Assembly: GCF_004167675.1 (NCBI RefSeq)
Contig: NZ_SEZQ01000010.1
Length of the DNA stretch: 64,000 bases
Source: Aliivibrio finisterrensis_A
GTDB lineage: Bacteria > Pseudomonadota > Gammaproteobacteria > Enterobacterales > Vibrionaceae
Direction: 5' to 3' (one strand)
In this document: piece by piece, positions 44,095 through 53,450 of the stretch
Position numbering within the stretch: the stretch's first letter is position 1
Layout of the letters: every line of letters begins with the position of its first letter
The notes under the pieces: model-generated
Databases searched by the model: none
The model's input: the letters and a program-made list of their open reading frames with translations, nothing else
Told to the model about the DNA's origin: nothing
Program-made: the position numbers and the translations under genes

Positions 44095-44769
44095 TCAAAT
44101 CCAGCCTCTTTCGGCAAAAGAGACTATTTCTCCATCACCGATCACAAAATGATCAAGGACTCGGATATCTACCAATTCAACCGCATCTGAAATACGTTTT
44201 GTAATTCTTCTGTCAGCTTGACTTGGCTCGGCAACGCCGGAAGGGTGATTATGCGCTAAAATGATGGCGGCTGCATTATAATCTATCGATCTTTTTACAA
44301 CTTCTCTCGGATATACCGCTGCAGCGTCGATTGTTCCTTCAAATAACACCTCTCCTTTTAGCACTCGATGTTGATTATCTAAGAACAAAACATAAAACGC
44401 TTCTCTGTGCCGGTCCCTTAACATTTTCGTTAGATAACGTTTTGTATGCTCAGGGCTGGTGAGTGCATCTTCTTTTTCCATGGTTTCAAATAAATAGCGC
44501 TCCGTCATCTCCACAACGGCTTGCAGTTGAGCAAACTTTGCCGTGCCCAACCCTTTATGACTGCAAAACTCCCCTTCATTGGAACTGAGTAACCGCCTTA
44601 ATGATCCAAACTCTTTTAATAGCTTATCTGCCAACTCGATTGCATTCATCCCCCGGATGCCGGTGCGAAGAAAAATGGCCAGTAACTCGGCATCCGTTAA
44701 TGACTTTGGCCCTAGAGCGAGTAATTTCTCTCTTGGGCGAGATTCTTCTGGTAAATTCATTAAAGACAT
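44095..44769 (-). CDS. radC: RadC-family JAB/MPN metalloprotein
   Basis: 224 aa. An N-terminal helix-hairpin-helix part (RPREKLLALGPKSLTDAELL; KGLGTAKFAQLQAVVEM) is followed by an MPN/JAB domain with the zinc motif AIILAHNHPSGVAEPSQAD (HxH...D). Historically linked to DNA repair, but its true role is unsettled. Its position next to coaBC (divergent) and rpmB is conserved in gammaproteobacteria. Confidence 0.95.
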   Translation of the reverse strand: MSLMNLPEESRPREKLLALGPKSLTDAELLAIFLRTGIRGMNAIELADKLLKEFGSLRRLLSSNEGEFCSHKGLGTAKFAQLQAVVEMTERYLFETMEKEDALTSPEHTKRYLTKMLRDRHREAFYVLFLDNQHRVLKGEVLFEGTIDAAAVYPREVVKRSIDYNAAAIILAHNHPSGVAEPSQADRRITKRISDAVELVDIRVLDHFVIGDGEIVSFAERGWI

Positions 44770-44985
44770 AAATAACTCGTTCTGTGAATACTATTTATAC
44801 AGCCTACGCACAATAAATAACGACTGCCTTTTTGATTTGATGCCCTTCGACTTGGTTCAAAGCTTGATTGCAATTATGTTTTTGCTCATTTACTTACATA
44901 CAGAGATTGAAGTGCATCACTCTGAAAAAAAATTATGATATGGTTAGCGCATTACGATGAATCACTTATTAAGGTTATTAGTGTC

Positions 44986-46215
44986 ATGGCATCTCTCTCA
45001 GGAAAGCGCATTCTTCTTGGTATCAGCGGCGGCATTGCAGCGTATAAATGTGCCGAGCTAACTCGTCGGCTTATTGAGCGGGGCGCAGAAGTACGTGTTG
45101 TCATGACAACGGCGGCTAAAGAGTTTATTACCCCATTAACCATGCAAGCAGTTTCAGGCCACCCAGTAGCCGACAGTTTATTGGACCCTGCTGCTGAAGC
45201 ATCAATGGGGCACATTGAGTTAGCTAAATGGGCCGATATCGTATTACTTGCTCCAGCTACGGCGGATTTAATTGCTCGTATGGCAGCAGGAATGGGCAAT
45301 GATTTATTAAGCACATTAGTATTAGCGACCGATTCTCCGATTGCAGTATCTCCCGCGATGAACCAACAAATGTACGCTAATGTCGCCACACAAGAGAACA
45401 TTGCGACATTAACTCGTCGTGGTATGCGTATTTGGGGACCGGCAGCGGGCCAACAAGCGTGTGGTGATGTGGGTATGGGTCGTATGCTTGAGCCGATGGA
45501 GCTAGTTCATTTATGTGAAGACTTCTTTCGAAAGGATGAAGATAAGCCACTTTATGGCCACTCTCTGTTAATTACTGCAGGACCGACTCGTGAAGCACTT
45601 GATCCAGTTCGCTATATCTCAAACCACAGTTCAGGAAAAATGGGATTTGCGATTGCACAAACAGCAGCGCAATTAGGTGCTGATGTGACGCTAGTAAGCG
45701 GCCCTGTGAACCTTGCGACACCCGATAACGTGAAACGCATTGATATTGAAAGTGCCGAACAAATGCACACAGCAGTCATGAATAATGCGGCGTCTCACTC
45801 TATTTTTGTTGCCTGTGCTGCGGTGGCTGATTTCAGACCAAGTCAAATGGCGACTCAAAAAATGAAGAAAACTGCCGATGAAGATGGCATGACTATCTCT
45901 ATGGTGAAAAATCCTGATATCGTGGCTTCTGTGGCTGCTATGATTGAGCAGCGCCCATTTACGGTTGGCTTTGCTGCAGAAACACAAGATGTAGAGAAGT
46001 ATGCTCGTGGTAAATTGGAGCGTAAAAATCTAGATATGATCTGCGCGAACGATGTCTCAATTCAAGGACAAGGCTTTAATAGTAATGACAATGCCCTTCA
46101 TCTATATTGGAAAGGCGGCGATAAAGCTTTACCGTTGAGTTCGAAGACAGAGTTGGGTAAGGCGATTATGTTGGAGATAGTTGAAAGACTAGAGGCTATA
46201 CGCTGCGCTAACTAG
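44986..46215 (+). CDS. coaBC: Bifunctional phosphopantothenoylcysteine decarboxylase/phosphopantothenate-cysteine ligase
   Basis: Two consecutive steps of coenzyme A synthesis in one polypeptide (also dfp). The CoaC flavoprotein half has GKRILLGISGGIAAYKCAEL, the GHIELAKWADIVLLAPATAD active-site region and AVSPAMNQQMY. The CoaB half begins at about residue 190 with LLITAGPTREALDPVRYISN and HSSGKMGFAIA. ATG 44986 gives about 409 aa and a normal start (MASLSGKRILL). The extreme C-terminus, LEAIRCAN-stop, is encoded by a type A repeat (GAGGCTATACGCTGCGCTAA), so the native tail seems to have been replaced or extended. Confidence 0.95.
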   Translation: MASLSGKRILLGISGGIAAYKCAELTRRLIERGAEVRVVMTTAAKEFITPLTMQAVSGHPVADSLLDPAAEASMGHIELAKWADIVLLAPATADLIARMAAGMGNDLLSTLVLATDSPIAVSPAMNQQMYANVATQENIATLTRRGMRIWGPAAGQQACGDVGMGRMLEPMELVHLCEDFFRKDEDKPLYGHSLLITAGPTREALDPVRYISNHSSGKMGFAIAQTAAQLGADVTLVSGPVNLATPDNVKRIDIESAEQMHTAVMNNAASHSIFVACAAVADFRPSQMATQKMKKTADEDGMTISMVKNPDIVASVAAMIEQRPFTVGFAAETQDVEKYARGKLERKNLDMICANDVSIQGQGFNSNDNALHLYWKGGDKALPLSSKTELGKAIMLEIVERLEAIRCAN

Positions 46216-46382
46216 AGACTATAAAAGCAGAATTCAAGACACTTAGGTTTCAGGGTTCAAGAAAAGCACTAGAAACTATACGCTACGCTAACTAGAAACT
46301 ATAGAAGCAAGAGCAAGTACCCCTGAAAACTGAAACCTGCTTTGCTCTTATAGGAGCGGAGCGGTCTAGTTTCTAGTTTCAG
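46190..46382. repeat. Nested type A and B repeats between coaBC and slmA
   Basis: A: ACTAGAGGCTATACGCTGCG, CTAACTAGAGACTATAAAAGC (from 46190, inside coaBC). B: TTAGGTTTCAGGGTTCAAG. A again: ACTAGAAACTATACGCTACG, CTAACTAGAAACTATAGAAGC. B inverted: CCCTGAAAACTGAAACCTGC. A inverted: GCTCTTATAGGAGCGGAGCG, GTCTAGTTTCTAGTTTCAG. No gene in 46216-46414. Confidence 0.85.
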
Positions 46383-46414
46383 AACCATCAAATAAAAAAG
46401 ACAAAGGAACCACA

Positions 46415-47005
46415 ATGACGACAACAAAAAAAACAAATCGTCGTGATGAAATATTACAAGCGCTAGCAGAAATGCTGGAATCTAACGAAGGTGCTTCACG
46501 CATTACTACCGCGAAACTTGCCAAACAAGTGGGTGTCTCTGAAGCCGCGTTATATCGCCACTTTCCAAGTAAAGCAAAAATGTTTGAAGGCTTGATTGAG
46601 TTTATTGAAGACTCTTTATTTTCTCGTATTAATCGAATTATTGAAGATGAAAAAGATACCTTAAAACGTATTGAACTATTATTAAAACTGCTACTGGCAT
46701 TTGCAGAGCGTAATCCGGGGTTAACTCGTATTATGACGGGTCACGCATTGATGTTTGAAAATGAGCGCCTTCGTGAGCGTATCAGTCAGTTATTTGAACG
46801 TATTGAACTGCAATTTAAACAGATACTTCGTGAGCGTATGCTGCGTGAAGGTAAAGCGTTTCCTGTTGATGAAGCCATTTTGGCAGCACAGCTTGTTGGT
46901 CAAGTGGAAGGCAGTTTCTGTCGCTTTGTGCGCTCTGATTTTAAATACCAACCGACCGCTAATTTTAATGAATATTGGGCGCTGCTTAGTGCTCAAATCC
47001 GATAG
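46415..47005 (+). CDS. slmA: Nucleoid occlusion factor SlmA
   Basis: A TetR-fold DNA-binding protein that, bound to chromosomal sites, blocks FtsZ assembly over the nucleoid. 196 aa, with the HTH RRDEILQALAEMLESNEGAS, RITTAKLAKQVGVSEAALYR and HFPSKAKMFEGLIEFIEDS, and the FtsZ-interacting helical C-terminus. It precedes lpxL by 21 bp. The start codon follows an AAAGGA Shine-Dalgarno. Confidence 0.95.
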   Translation: MTTTKKTNRRDEILQALAEMLESNEGASRITTAKLAKQVGVSEAALYRHFPSKAKMFEGLIEFIEDSLFSRINRIIEDEKDTLKRIELLLKLLLAFAERNPGLTRIMTGHALMFENERLRERISQLFERIELQFKQILRERMLREGKAFPVDEAILAAQLVGQVEGSFCRFVRSDFKYQPTANFNEYWALLSAQIR

Positions 47006-47026
47006 CTTGATTTAAATAGGTTTACG

Positions 47027-47965
47027 ATGTCAAAGTACCCAGCTCCGCAATTTTCTACCGCCCTTCTTCACCCTAAATACTGGGGTGTTTGGTTTGGGTT
47101 TGGTTTATTGTTCGCTACCGTTACTCTTCTTCCTTATAAGGCAACCAATAAACTTGGTCGAGCGATTGGATTATTAGGTTTAAAATTAGGTAAATCCCGA
47201 ACTCATGTGGCACGCCGAAACTTAGAGCTCGCTTTTCCTGAAATGGATTATTCAGAGCGCGAAACCATTGTTATTGAGAATTTTAAAAACTCAGGACTTG
47301 CCATTTTTGAAACCGCAATTGCATGGGTCTGGCCAAATTGGCGTATTGAAAAGCATTTTAGTTTTGAGAATAAACAACACATACTTGATCTTGAAGCACA
47401 AGGACGAGGCGTACTTGTTGTTTGTGTACACGCATTAAACCTTGAGTTAACTGCACGTGCCTTCTCTCTATTTGCACCAGGCTATGGTGTTTATCGCCCA
47501 CACACTAACCCTGCATATGATTTCATTCAATACTGGGGCCGCACTCGCTTTGGTAACCATATGGTGGATAGAAAAGACGTTAAAGGCATGCTGAAAATCT
47601 TACGTAAAGGTAATCGTCTATGGTATTTACCTGATCATGACTATAACCGTAAAAACTCGGTATTTGTGCCTTTCTTTGCCGTAAAAGATGCGTGTACTAC
47701 TGCTGGTACAGGGGTTTTAGTTGATGCGAGTAAATGTGCCGTAGTTACTGCTTCAAGCTTTAGGACTTACAATAATTATCATCTACAAATTGATAATGAT
47801 ATTAGTGCTGATTTTCCAAGAAAAGATGCTGTCGGCGCTGCCACTGTAATGAATAAAGCCATTGAAAAGGTTATTTTACGAGGTCTTCCTCAATGGATGT
47901 GGCTACATAAGCGCTTTAAAACCATGGAAGACCCAAGTATTAAGAAAGGCATTCGCTACGATTAG
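47027..47965 (+). CDS. lpxL: Lipid A lauroyl/myristoyl acyltransferase, LpxL family
   Basis: Adds a secondary acyl chain to Kdo-lipid IVA at the inner membrane. 312 aa, with an N-terminal membrane segment (WFGFGLLFATVTLLPY), the catalytic HX4(D/E) motif in VVCVHALNLELTAR, and the YRPHTNPAYDFIQYWGRTRF and WYLPDHDYNRKNSVFVPFF acceptor blocks. In Vibrio cholerae the enzyme next to slmA is LpxL, which supports this choice over LpxM/LpxP; chain length cannot be told. Confidence 0.9.
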   Translation: MSKYPAPQFSTALLHPKYWGVWFGFGLLFATVTLLPYKATNKLGRAIGLLGLKLGKSRTHVARRNLELAFPEMDYSERETIVIENFKNSGLAIFETAIAWVWPNWRIEKHFSFENKQHILDLEAQGRGVLVVCVHALNLELTARAFSLFAPGYGVYRPHTNPAYDFIQYWGRTRFGNHMVDRKDVKGMLKILRKGNRLWYLPDHDYNRKNSVFVPFFAVKDACTTAGTGVLVDASKCAVVTASSFRTYNNYHLQIDNDISADFPRKDAVGAATVMNKAIEKVILRGLPQWMWLHKRFKTMEDPSIKKGIRYD

Positions 47966-47997
47966 CAGCAAATATGCATACCTTTCAAGGAAGATAG

Positions 47998-48465
47998 ATG
48001 AAAACCAATTTAATTACCCGTGAGGGATTCAATAAGCTACAAGATGAACTCACGTTTCTATGGAAAGAAGAGCGCCCAGAGGTCACTAAGAAGGTGACTT
48101 GGGCGGCAAGCCTTGGTGATCGCAGTGAAAACGCGGATTATCAATACAACAAAAAACGCCTGCGTGAAATAGACCGCCGTGTGCGCTATTTGCGTAAGCG
48201 TTTAGACCAAGTAAAAGTGGTCGACTACTCTCCTCAGCAAGATGGAAAAATCTTTTTCGGTGCGTTCGTTGAAATTGAAAACGAACAAGGTGATACCCTT
48301 TCTTTTCGCATTGTCGGCCCAGATGAAATTTTTGGCCGTCACGATTACATCTCGATTGATTCCCCTATGGCGCGAGCGCTGATCAAAAAAGAAGTCGATG
48401 AAGAGGCGGTAGTAAAGACGCCTGAAGGGGATAAAGAGTGGTTTGTGAATTCGATTAGGTACTAG
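47998..48465 (+). CDS. greB: Transcription elongation factor GreB
   Basis: Stimulates transcript cleavage by backtracked RNA polymerase. The 155-aa protein has the N-terminal coiled-coil finger (NLITREGFNKLQDELTFLWK; VTWAASLGDRSENADYQYNK with the acidic tip) and the C-terminal FKBP-like globule (VEIENEQGDTLSFRIVGPDE). The basic KKRLREIDRRVRYLRKRL is GreB-like rather than GreA-like. A type C repeat begins 7 bp after its stop. Confidence 0.95.
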   Translation: MKTNLITREGFNKLQDELTFLWKEERPEVTKKVTWAASLGDRSENADYQYNKKRLREIDRRVRYLRKRLDQVKVVDYSPQQDGKIFFGAFVEIENEQGDTLSFRIVGPDEIFGRHDYISIDSPMARALIKKEVDEEAVVKTPEGDKEWFVNSIRY

Positions 48466-48471
48466 GAGCAG

Positions 48472-48630
48472 GACGCAACAAGTTGCTGAAGGGCGCTTCG
48501 CTTAAGGGCGGACTTCGTCCTTAAGGATTCAGGAAGAGCGAAATAATGATCGTTTAAATTACAGCGATCAATATACAGTCCCCCTCCCCTAAATAAGGGG
48601 AGGAGCTAAACGAAGCGATCTCAAGACAAA
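48472..48630. repeat. Type C plus half of a type D repeat between greB and tex
   Basis: C: GCAGGACGCAACAAGTTGCT, GAAGGGCGCTTCGCTTAAGG, GCGGACTTCGTCCTTAAGG. D half (inverted): TTACAGCGATCAATATACAG, TCCCCCTCCCCTAAATAAGG, GGAGGAGC, then ACGAAGCGATCTC. No gene in the 208-bp spacer. Confidence 0.8.
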
Positions 48631-48673
48631 ACCGTCTGTCTTTAAAAAATTTTTAATTAAAAAAGAATCAAAA

Positions 48674-51010
48674 ATGATAATAAACATAATTGCCAAAGAA
48701 CTTAACGTTCGCCCTCAACAAGTTGCTGCAGCCGTTCAATTGATTGATGAAGGCAGCACCATTCCATTTATTGCGCGTTACCGTAAAGAAGTGACTGAAG
48801 GTTTGGACGATACTCAACTTCGTACCCTTGATACGCGTTTAACTTACCTACGTGAGTTGGATGATCGTCGCCAGTCAATTTTAAAATCAATCAAAGAACA
48901 AGACAAGCTGACGCCTGAATTAGAGCGTGAGATTTTAGATGCCGACAGTAAAACACGCCTTGAAGATTTGTATCTACCATTTAAACGTAAGCGTCGCACG
49001 AAAGGCCAAATAGCCATTGAAGCCGGTATTGAACCACTGGCTGATTTACTGTGGACACAACCTGAAAATACCCCAGAAGATGCCGCTCAATCGTACATTG
49101 ATGCCGATAACGGGTTTGCTGATACCAAAGCCGTACTTGATGGTGCTCGTGCCATCTTGATGGAGCGTATGGCTGAAGACGCTAACTTACTTGAAAAAGT
49201 ACGTAACTACTTAACCACAAATGCGGAATTAAGCTCTAAAATGGTCGATGGCCAAGAGCAAGCTGGTGAGAAGTTTAAAGATTACTTTGAGCATAATGAG
49301 AAACTAACACGTGTTCCTTCTCACCGTGCGCTTGCAATGCTTCGTGGCCGTAATGAAGGCTTCTTACAGCTATCAATTAACGCAGACCCGAATCAAGAAG
49401 AAGGCGTTCGTGGCTCTTACTGTGAAATCATCATCGCTAATCATTATGGCATTACCCTAGGTTCTCAACCTGCGGATTTGTGGCGTAAGCAAGTGATCAG
49501 CTGGGCATGGCGCATTAAGATTTTAATGCACATGGAAACCGAGTTAATGGGCGCATTAAAAGAGCGTTCTGAAAACGAAGCGATTGATGTTTTTGCTACT
49601 AACCTTAAAGACTTATTAATGGCTGCACCTGCTGGTCTTAAAACAACATTAGGTTTAGATCCGGGTTTACGTACTGGTACTAAAGTCGCGGTTGTAGATG
49701 CAACAGGTAAAGTGTTGGCAACAGATACTATCTACCCTAATCAACCTCACAACCAAATTGCTAAATCTGCACATACGATTGAAAATTTAATCAAAAAACA
49801 TAATGTTGATTTGATTGCGATTGGTAATGGTACCGCTTCACGTGAAACCGATGCATTTGTTGGTGATTTACTAAAGCAATCAGGCTTATCGGCAACAAAA
49901 ATTATCGTGAGTGAAGCAGGAGCTTCTGTCTATTCGGCATCTGAATTAGCCGCAAAAGAGTTCCCAGATTTAGATGTATCAATCCGTGGTGCAGTTTCTA
50001 TCGCACGTCGCTTGCAAGATCCACTGGCAGAGCTAGTAAAAATTGACCCTAAAGCGATTGGTGTAGGTCAATATCAACACGATGTTAGCCAAAGCCAATT
50101 AGCGAAAAAGTTAGATGCGGTAATTGAAGACTGTGTAAACGCCGTAGGTGTCGATGTAAATACCGCTTCTTCTGCATTATTAACGCGAGTTGCTGGTTTA
50201 TCGACGACGATTGCACAAAATATTGTAGATTACCGTGATGAAAATGGTCGCTTTGAAAACCGTACCACACTGAAAAAAGTAGCGCGTTTAGGGCCTAAAG
50301 CCTTTGAACAATGTGCTGGTTTCTTACGTGTAATGAACGGTAAAAACCCACTGGATGCCTCAGCCGTTCACCCTGAAGCTTACCCTGTCGTGAAATCTAT
50401 TGCTGAGAAAAACGGTAAAGCGATTGATGCGATTATTGGCAACACTGAGTTCTTACGCTCAGTAGCAGCTAACGATTACATTAGTGCGGATTTTGGTTTA
50501 CCAACGGTAACGGACATTATTTCTGAGCTTGATAAGCCGGGCCGAGATCCTCGTCCTGAGTTTAAAACAGCAACCTTTGCTGATGGCGTAAATACGGTGT
50601 CAGATCTTGAGCTAGGTATGGTTCTAGAAGGCGTGGTGTCTAACGTAGCTAACTTTGGTGCCTTTGTTGATATTGGTGTTCATCAAGATGGTTTGGTTCA
50701 TATCTCTGCACTGAGCGATACGTTTGTTTCTGACCCGCGTGAAGTGGTTAAAGCTGGCGATATCGTAAAAGTAAAGGTGATGGAAGTGGATGCACAACGT
50801 AAGCGTATCGCGCTTTCTATGCGTTTGAATGATCAGCCTGGGGAAGATAACCGCCCTCAACGTCAATCAAATAAACCACAGCAACGTAATGAGCGCTCTC
50901 AAGCGCCAAGACCGTCCTCTTCTACAAGACAACAGCGTCAAAGCAATGATGTTGGTAATGCTGCGATGGGTGGTGCGTTTGCAGCGGCGTTTGCGAAGGC
51001 GAAGAAGTAG
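48674..51010 (+). CDS. tex: Tex-family RNA-binding transcription accessory protein
   Basis: 778 aa. It has the Tex N-terminal helical region (IPFIARYRKEVTEGLDDTQL), a YqgF/RNase H-like domain (TTLGLDPGLRTGTKVAVVDA), the helix-hairpin-helix region (VNTASSALLTRVAGLSTTIA) and a C-terminal S1 domain (LELGMVLEGVVSNVANFGAF, VDIGVHQDGLVHIS). A low-complexity Gln/Arg/Ser tail follows. It binds nucleic acid and influences transcription; its exact role is not settled. No clear Shine-Dalgarno precedes the ATG. Confidence 0.95.
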   Translation: MIINIIAKELNVRPQQVAAAVQLIDEGSTIPFIARYRKEVTEGLDDTQLRTLDTRLTYLRELDDRRQSILKSIKEQDKLTPELEREILDADSKTRLEDLYLPFKRKRRTKGQIAIEAGIEPLADLLWTQPENTPEDAAQSYIDADNGFADTKAVLDGARAILMERMAEDANLLEKVRNYLTTNAELSSKMVDGQEQAGEKFKDYFEHNEKLTRVPSHRALAMLRGRNEGFLQLSINADPNQEEGVRGSYCEIIIANHYGITLGSQPADLWRKQVISWAWRIKILMHMETELMGALKERSENEAIDVFATNLKDLLMAAPAGLKTTLGLDPGLRTGTKVAVVDATGKVLATDTIYPNQPHNQIAKSAHTIENLIKKHNVDLIAIGNGTASRETDAFVGDLLKQSGLSATKIIVSEAGASVYSASELAAKEFPDLDVSIRGAVSIARRLQDPLAELVKIDPKAIGVGQYQHDVSQSQLAKKLDAVIEDCVNAVGVDVNTASSALLTRVAGLSTTIAQNIVDYRDENGRFENRTTLKKVARLGPKAFEQCAGFLRVMNGKNPLDASAVHPEAYPVVKSIAEKNGKAIDAIIGNTEFLRSVAANDYISADFGLPTVTDIISELDKPGRDPRPEFKTATFADGVNTVSDLELGMVLEGVVSNVANFGAFVDIGVHQDGLVHISALSDTFVSDPREVVKAGDIVKVKVMEVDAQRKRIALSMRLNDQPGEDNRPQRQSNKPQQRNERSQAPRPSSSTRQQRQSNDVGNAAMGGAFAAAFAKAKK

Positions 51011-51024
51011 CAATATGGAAAGTG

Positions 51025-51235
51025 AAGCTAGGAACTATATGCTTCGCTGACTAGAGACTATGAGATCGTGTATAGCTGGCGTGGTGATAACTTAGGTTTC
51101 AGGACGCTACGCTTGCAGGTTTCAGGTGTACTCGCTTTTGAACTTCCTGAAGCCTGAGACCTGAAACCTCGCTTTTGCTTTTATAGAAGCGCAGCGATCT
51201 AGTTAGCGCAGCGTATAATCTCTAGCCTCAAAGCA
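51025..51235. repeat. Nested A-B-B'-A' repeat between tex and the 51228 gene
   Basis: A: GCTAGGAACTATATGCTTCG, CTGACTAGAGACTATGAG. B: TTAGGTTTCAGGACGCTACG, CTTGCAGGTTTCAGG. B inverted: CTTCCTGAAGCCTGAGACCT, GAAACCTCGC. A inverted: GCTTTTATAGAAGCGCAGCG, ATCTAGTTAGCGCAGCGTAT, AATCTCTAGCC. The whole 210-bp unit is a large imperfect palindrome and touches the stop codon of the next gene. Confidence 0.88.
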
Positions 51236-51707
51236 CTGCCAATATATCCGACGGATTATTCGGTACCACCGCTTTATCATAATGAAAACTGATCACACTG
51301 CGTCGGCGCACCATTTTTCCCATCTCTGCCAATTTCTCTAGTAGCTCTTTAGGTAAATTGAAACGCATGGTGTAACCCGTGCCCTCACCTTGCGTATACG
51401 TATCTAACGACAACAATCGAGCGAGTTTTGCTAAATCATCGTCTACATCATACAAGGTGCCGATGTGAGGTTTTTTTTCTGCTTTCTCTTCAAGCACATC
51501 ATAACCGGGGTGATCTGATGGTTCCCACGCATCACGCTTATGTTGTTTATCGTCGCCTTTAATCGCTTTTTCAGACGTTGTCTCACTCATCTTTGTCGTT
51601 GCCACAACAGGCTTTTTAACACGATTTTCACGTGCTACTTGTTCTGTTGGCAAATTAACAGAAGGTGCAATAAGCGGCACGCTAATACTGTTAGTTGAAA
51701 AGTTCAT
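51228..51707 (-). CDS. Conserved hypothetical protein
   Basis: 159 aa, not recognised. The N-terminal half is polar and apparently disordered (KKPVVATTKMSETTSEKAIK; DDKQHKRDAWEPSDHPGYDV), the C-terminal half more ordered (DDDLAKLARLLSLDTYTQGE; NLPKELLEKLAEMGKMVRRR). No signal peptide, membrane segment or cysteine is seen, so it is probably cytosolic. It is co-directional with bioH upstream, 50 bp apart, and may be expressed with it. The TGA stop directly abuts a type A repeat. Confidence 0.7.
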   Translation of the reverse strand: MNFSTNSISVPLIAPSVNLPTEQVARENRVKKPVVATTKMSETTSEKAIKGDDKQHKRDAWEPSDHPGYDVLEEKAEKKPHIGTLYDVDDDLAKLARLLSLDTYTQGEGTGYTMRFNLPKELLEKLAEMGKMVRRRSVISFHYDKAVVPNNPSDILAVL

Positions 51708-51757
51708 AAAACGTTTCCTTATCGAAAAACTAGGCGTAATAAACTAAGACAAAACCG

Positions 51758-52528
51758 CTATTGTTGCTGTAAAAAATAGCGCAGCTCAGCGATAAATTCA
51801 TCACTGTGTGAAATAAATGGTGCGTGTGAGGCTTGCTCAAATACCACCTTACTTGAATTAGGGAGTAAGGTATCCATATCTTGAGCAACTTTAATGGGTA
51901 CTAAACCATCTAAACGACCGTACATTCGACATACTGGCATCGTTAATTGAGATAGACGCTCTCTTAGATCTATATCGGCCAAAATCTCCAAACCTGTAGC
52001 TAAAGCCGCTTGATTTGGTGATGGTCTTGAAAACACCGCACGTTTTACCTGTTTTATGTCTTGTTTAGCGTTTGGACTTCCCATCGCTTGCAATGCCATA
52101 AAGCGCTCAACCGTCAGGGTAAAGTCATCTTTAAGCTGCTCTGTAAACTGAGATAACACCACAGGTTTAATTCCCCTCCATCCTTTTTCAGCAGAGAATC
52201 GTGGTGAGCTTGCTACGGTAATTAATTGGCTTACTCGATCAGGTGCCGTTAACGCCGCTTGGGTTGCAATTAAACCACCAAGAGACCATCCAAGCCACGC
52301 CGCTTTTGCTGGTGCTTGAGTTAATACTTGTTTCACCATCTCATCAAAATCAGCACTGCCAAGCTCGGCACTGTGTCCATAACCTGATAAATCTACAGAG
52401 TGAACTCGATATTGCGAGCGCAGTTTCTCTACCGTAGGTTGCCACACTGCTCCGTTCATTCCCCATCCGTGAATGAGAACCAGATCGGAACCTTCGCCTT
52501 CCGTTTGCCAATAAAGAGAGCTTGTCAT
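51758..52528 (-). CDS. bioH: Pimeloyl-ACP methyl ester carboxylesterase
   Basis: An alpha/beta hydrolase that releases pimeloyl-ACP for biotin synthesis. 256 aa, with the oxyanion HGWGMNGAVWQP, the nucleophile elbow AAWLGWSLGGLIATQA (Ser), the Asp in MYGRLDGLVPIKVA and the His in FEQASHAPFISHSDEF. It is divergent from comF, the usual bioH/comF (gntX) arrangement in gammaproteobacteria. Confidence 0.95.
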   Translation of the reverse strand: MTSSLYWQTEGEGSDLVLIHGWGMNGAVWQPTVEKLRSQYRVHSVDLSGYGHSAELGSADFDEMVKQVLTQAPAKAAWLGWSLGGLIATQAALTAPDRVSQLITVASSPRFSAEKGWRGIKPVVLSQFTEQLKDDFTLTVERFMALQAMGSPNAKQDIKQVKRAVFSRPSPNQAALATGLEILADIDLRERLSQLTMPVCRMYGRLDGLVPIKVAQDMDTLLPNSSKVVFEQASHAPFISHSDEFIAELRYFLQQQ

Positions 52529-52595
52529 CTACACTGCCTATTCGTGTTCAAAAATAATGGATGGTTAAGTGTTCATCAGGTTACTTCGAAGGTCA

Positions 52596-53276
52596 ATGCA
52601 AAAATTAGGTACGAGCCATTGCGACTATTGCCGCTTGGCTATGCCTGCTTCAGAAACGATTTGGTGTCAAAAGTGTATTGCCTTAATCCCTAAAGTTCCG
52701 CGTTGTCGACAATGTGGCTTGCAAACCGAACATGAAACAGAGGTGTGCGGTGAGTGCTTAACCCATCCACCACAATGGGACCGCTTGTTTTGTATTAGTG
52801 ATTATACAGAGCCTTTACGTGAGTACGTTGGTCGTCTTAAGTACGCTCAACATTTTTGGTTAGCTCAAGATTTAGGGGTATTACTGAGTAAACAGATCTC
52901 GGATCCTGCTCCGCTTATTCTTCCTGTTCCTCTCCATTGGAAGCGTTTTTGGTGGCGTTCATATAATCAAAGTGACCATCTTGGTTGGACTCTTACACAA
53001 CTGTTTAACTTGAACGGTATGACTTCTCGCTGTGACAACAAGATACTAAAGCGCATTAAGGCAACTCGGCCTCAACAAGGGCTCTCAAGATCATTTCGAC
53101 AAACCAACCTACTTGGTGCGTTTAAAGTGACGAAACCGATTACTGAAAAGCATGTCGCTATTGTTGATGATGTGGTAACAACAGGAGCTACGATTGATCT
53201 TTTGTGTGTTGAGTTGAGAAAAGCGGGGGTTGAGAGAATTGATGTTTATACGATTTGTCGGACGGGGCGGAGTTAG
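52596..53276 (+). CDS. comF: ComF/GntX-family phosphoribosyltransferase-like protein
   Basis: About 226 aa. An N-terminal zinc finger (HCDYCRLAMPASETIWCQKC; CRQCGLQTEHETEVCGECL) is followed by a type I PRTase domain with the PRPP loop HVAIVDDVVTTGATIDLL. Family members are needed for DNA uptake in competent bacteria, relevant to naturally competent vibrios. ATG 52596 has AAGG five bases upstream and gives the normal distance to the first Cys; a GTG at 52569 is an alternative. The stop TAG is the first triplet of a type A repeat. Confidence 0.88.
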   Translation: MQKLGTSHCDYCRLAMPASETIWCQKCIALIPKVPRCRQCGLQTEHETEVCGECLTHPPQWDRLFCISDYTEPLREYVGRLKYAQHFWLAQDLGVLLSKQISDPAPLILPVPLHWKRFWWRSYNQSDHLGWTLTQLFNLNGMTSRCDNKILKRIKATRPQQGLSRSFRQTNLLGAFKVTKPITEKHVAIVDDVVTTGATIDLLCVELRKAGVERIDVYTICRTGRS

Positions 53277-53450
53277 GGACTATACGCTGCGCTAACTAGA
53301 GACAATAGAAGCCTGTATGACTGATGTAATGATATTTTAGGTTTCAGGACGCTTTGCTTGCAGGATTCAGGGGTGCTAGCTTTTGATCTTCCTAAAACCT
53401 GAGACCTGAACCCTCGCTTTGCTCTTATAGAAGCGAAGCCGTCTACTCTT
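53270..53450. repeat. Nested A-B-B'-A' repeat after comF
   Basis: A: GGACTATACGCTGCGCTAAC, TAGAGACAATAGAAGC. B: TTTAGGTTTCAGGACGCTTT, GCTTGCAGGATTCAGG. B inverted: CTTCCTAAAACCTGAGACCT, GAACCCTCGC. A inverted: GCTCTTATAGAAGCGAAGCC, GTCTAC. Same architecture as 51025-51235. The remainder of the 371-bp spacer up to 53647 shows no gene. Confidence 0.85.

Noticed and set aside
44952..45401. 149-aa minus-strand ORF opposite coaBC
   Set aside because: Antisense to the flavoprotein domain; composition is typical of a reverse-frame shadow.
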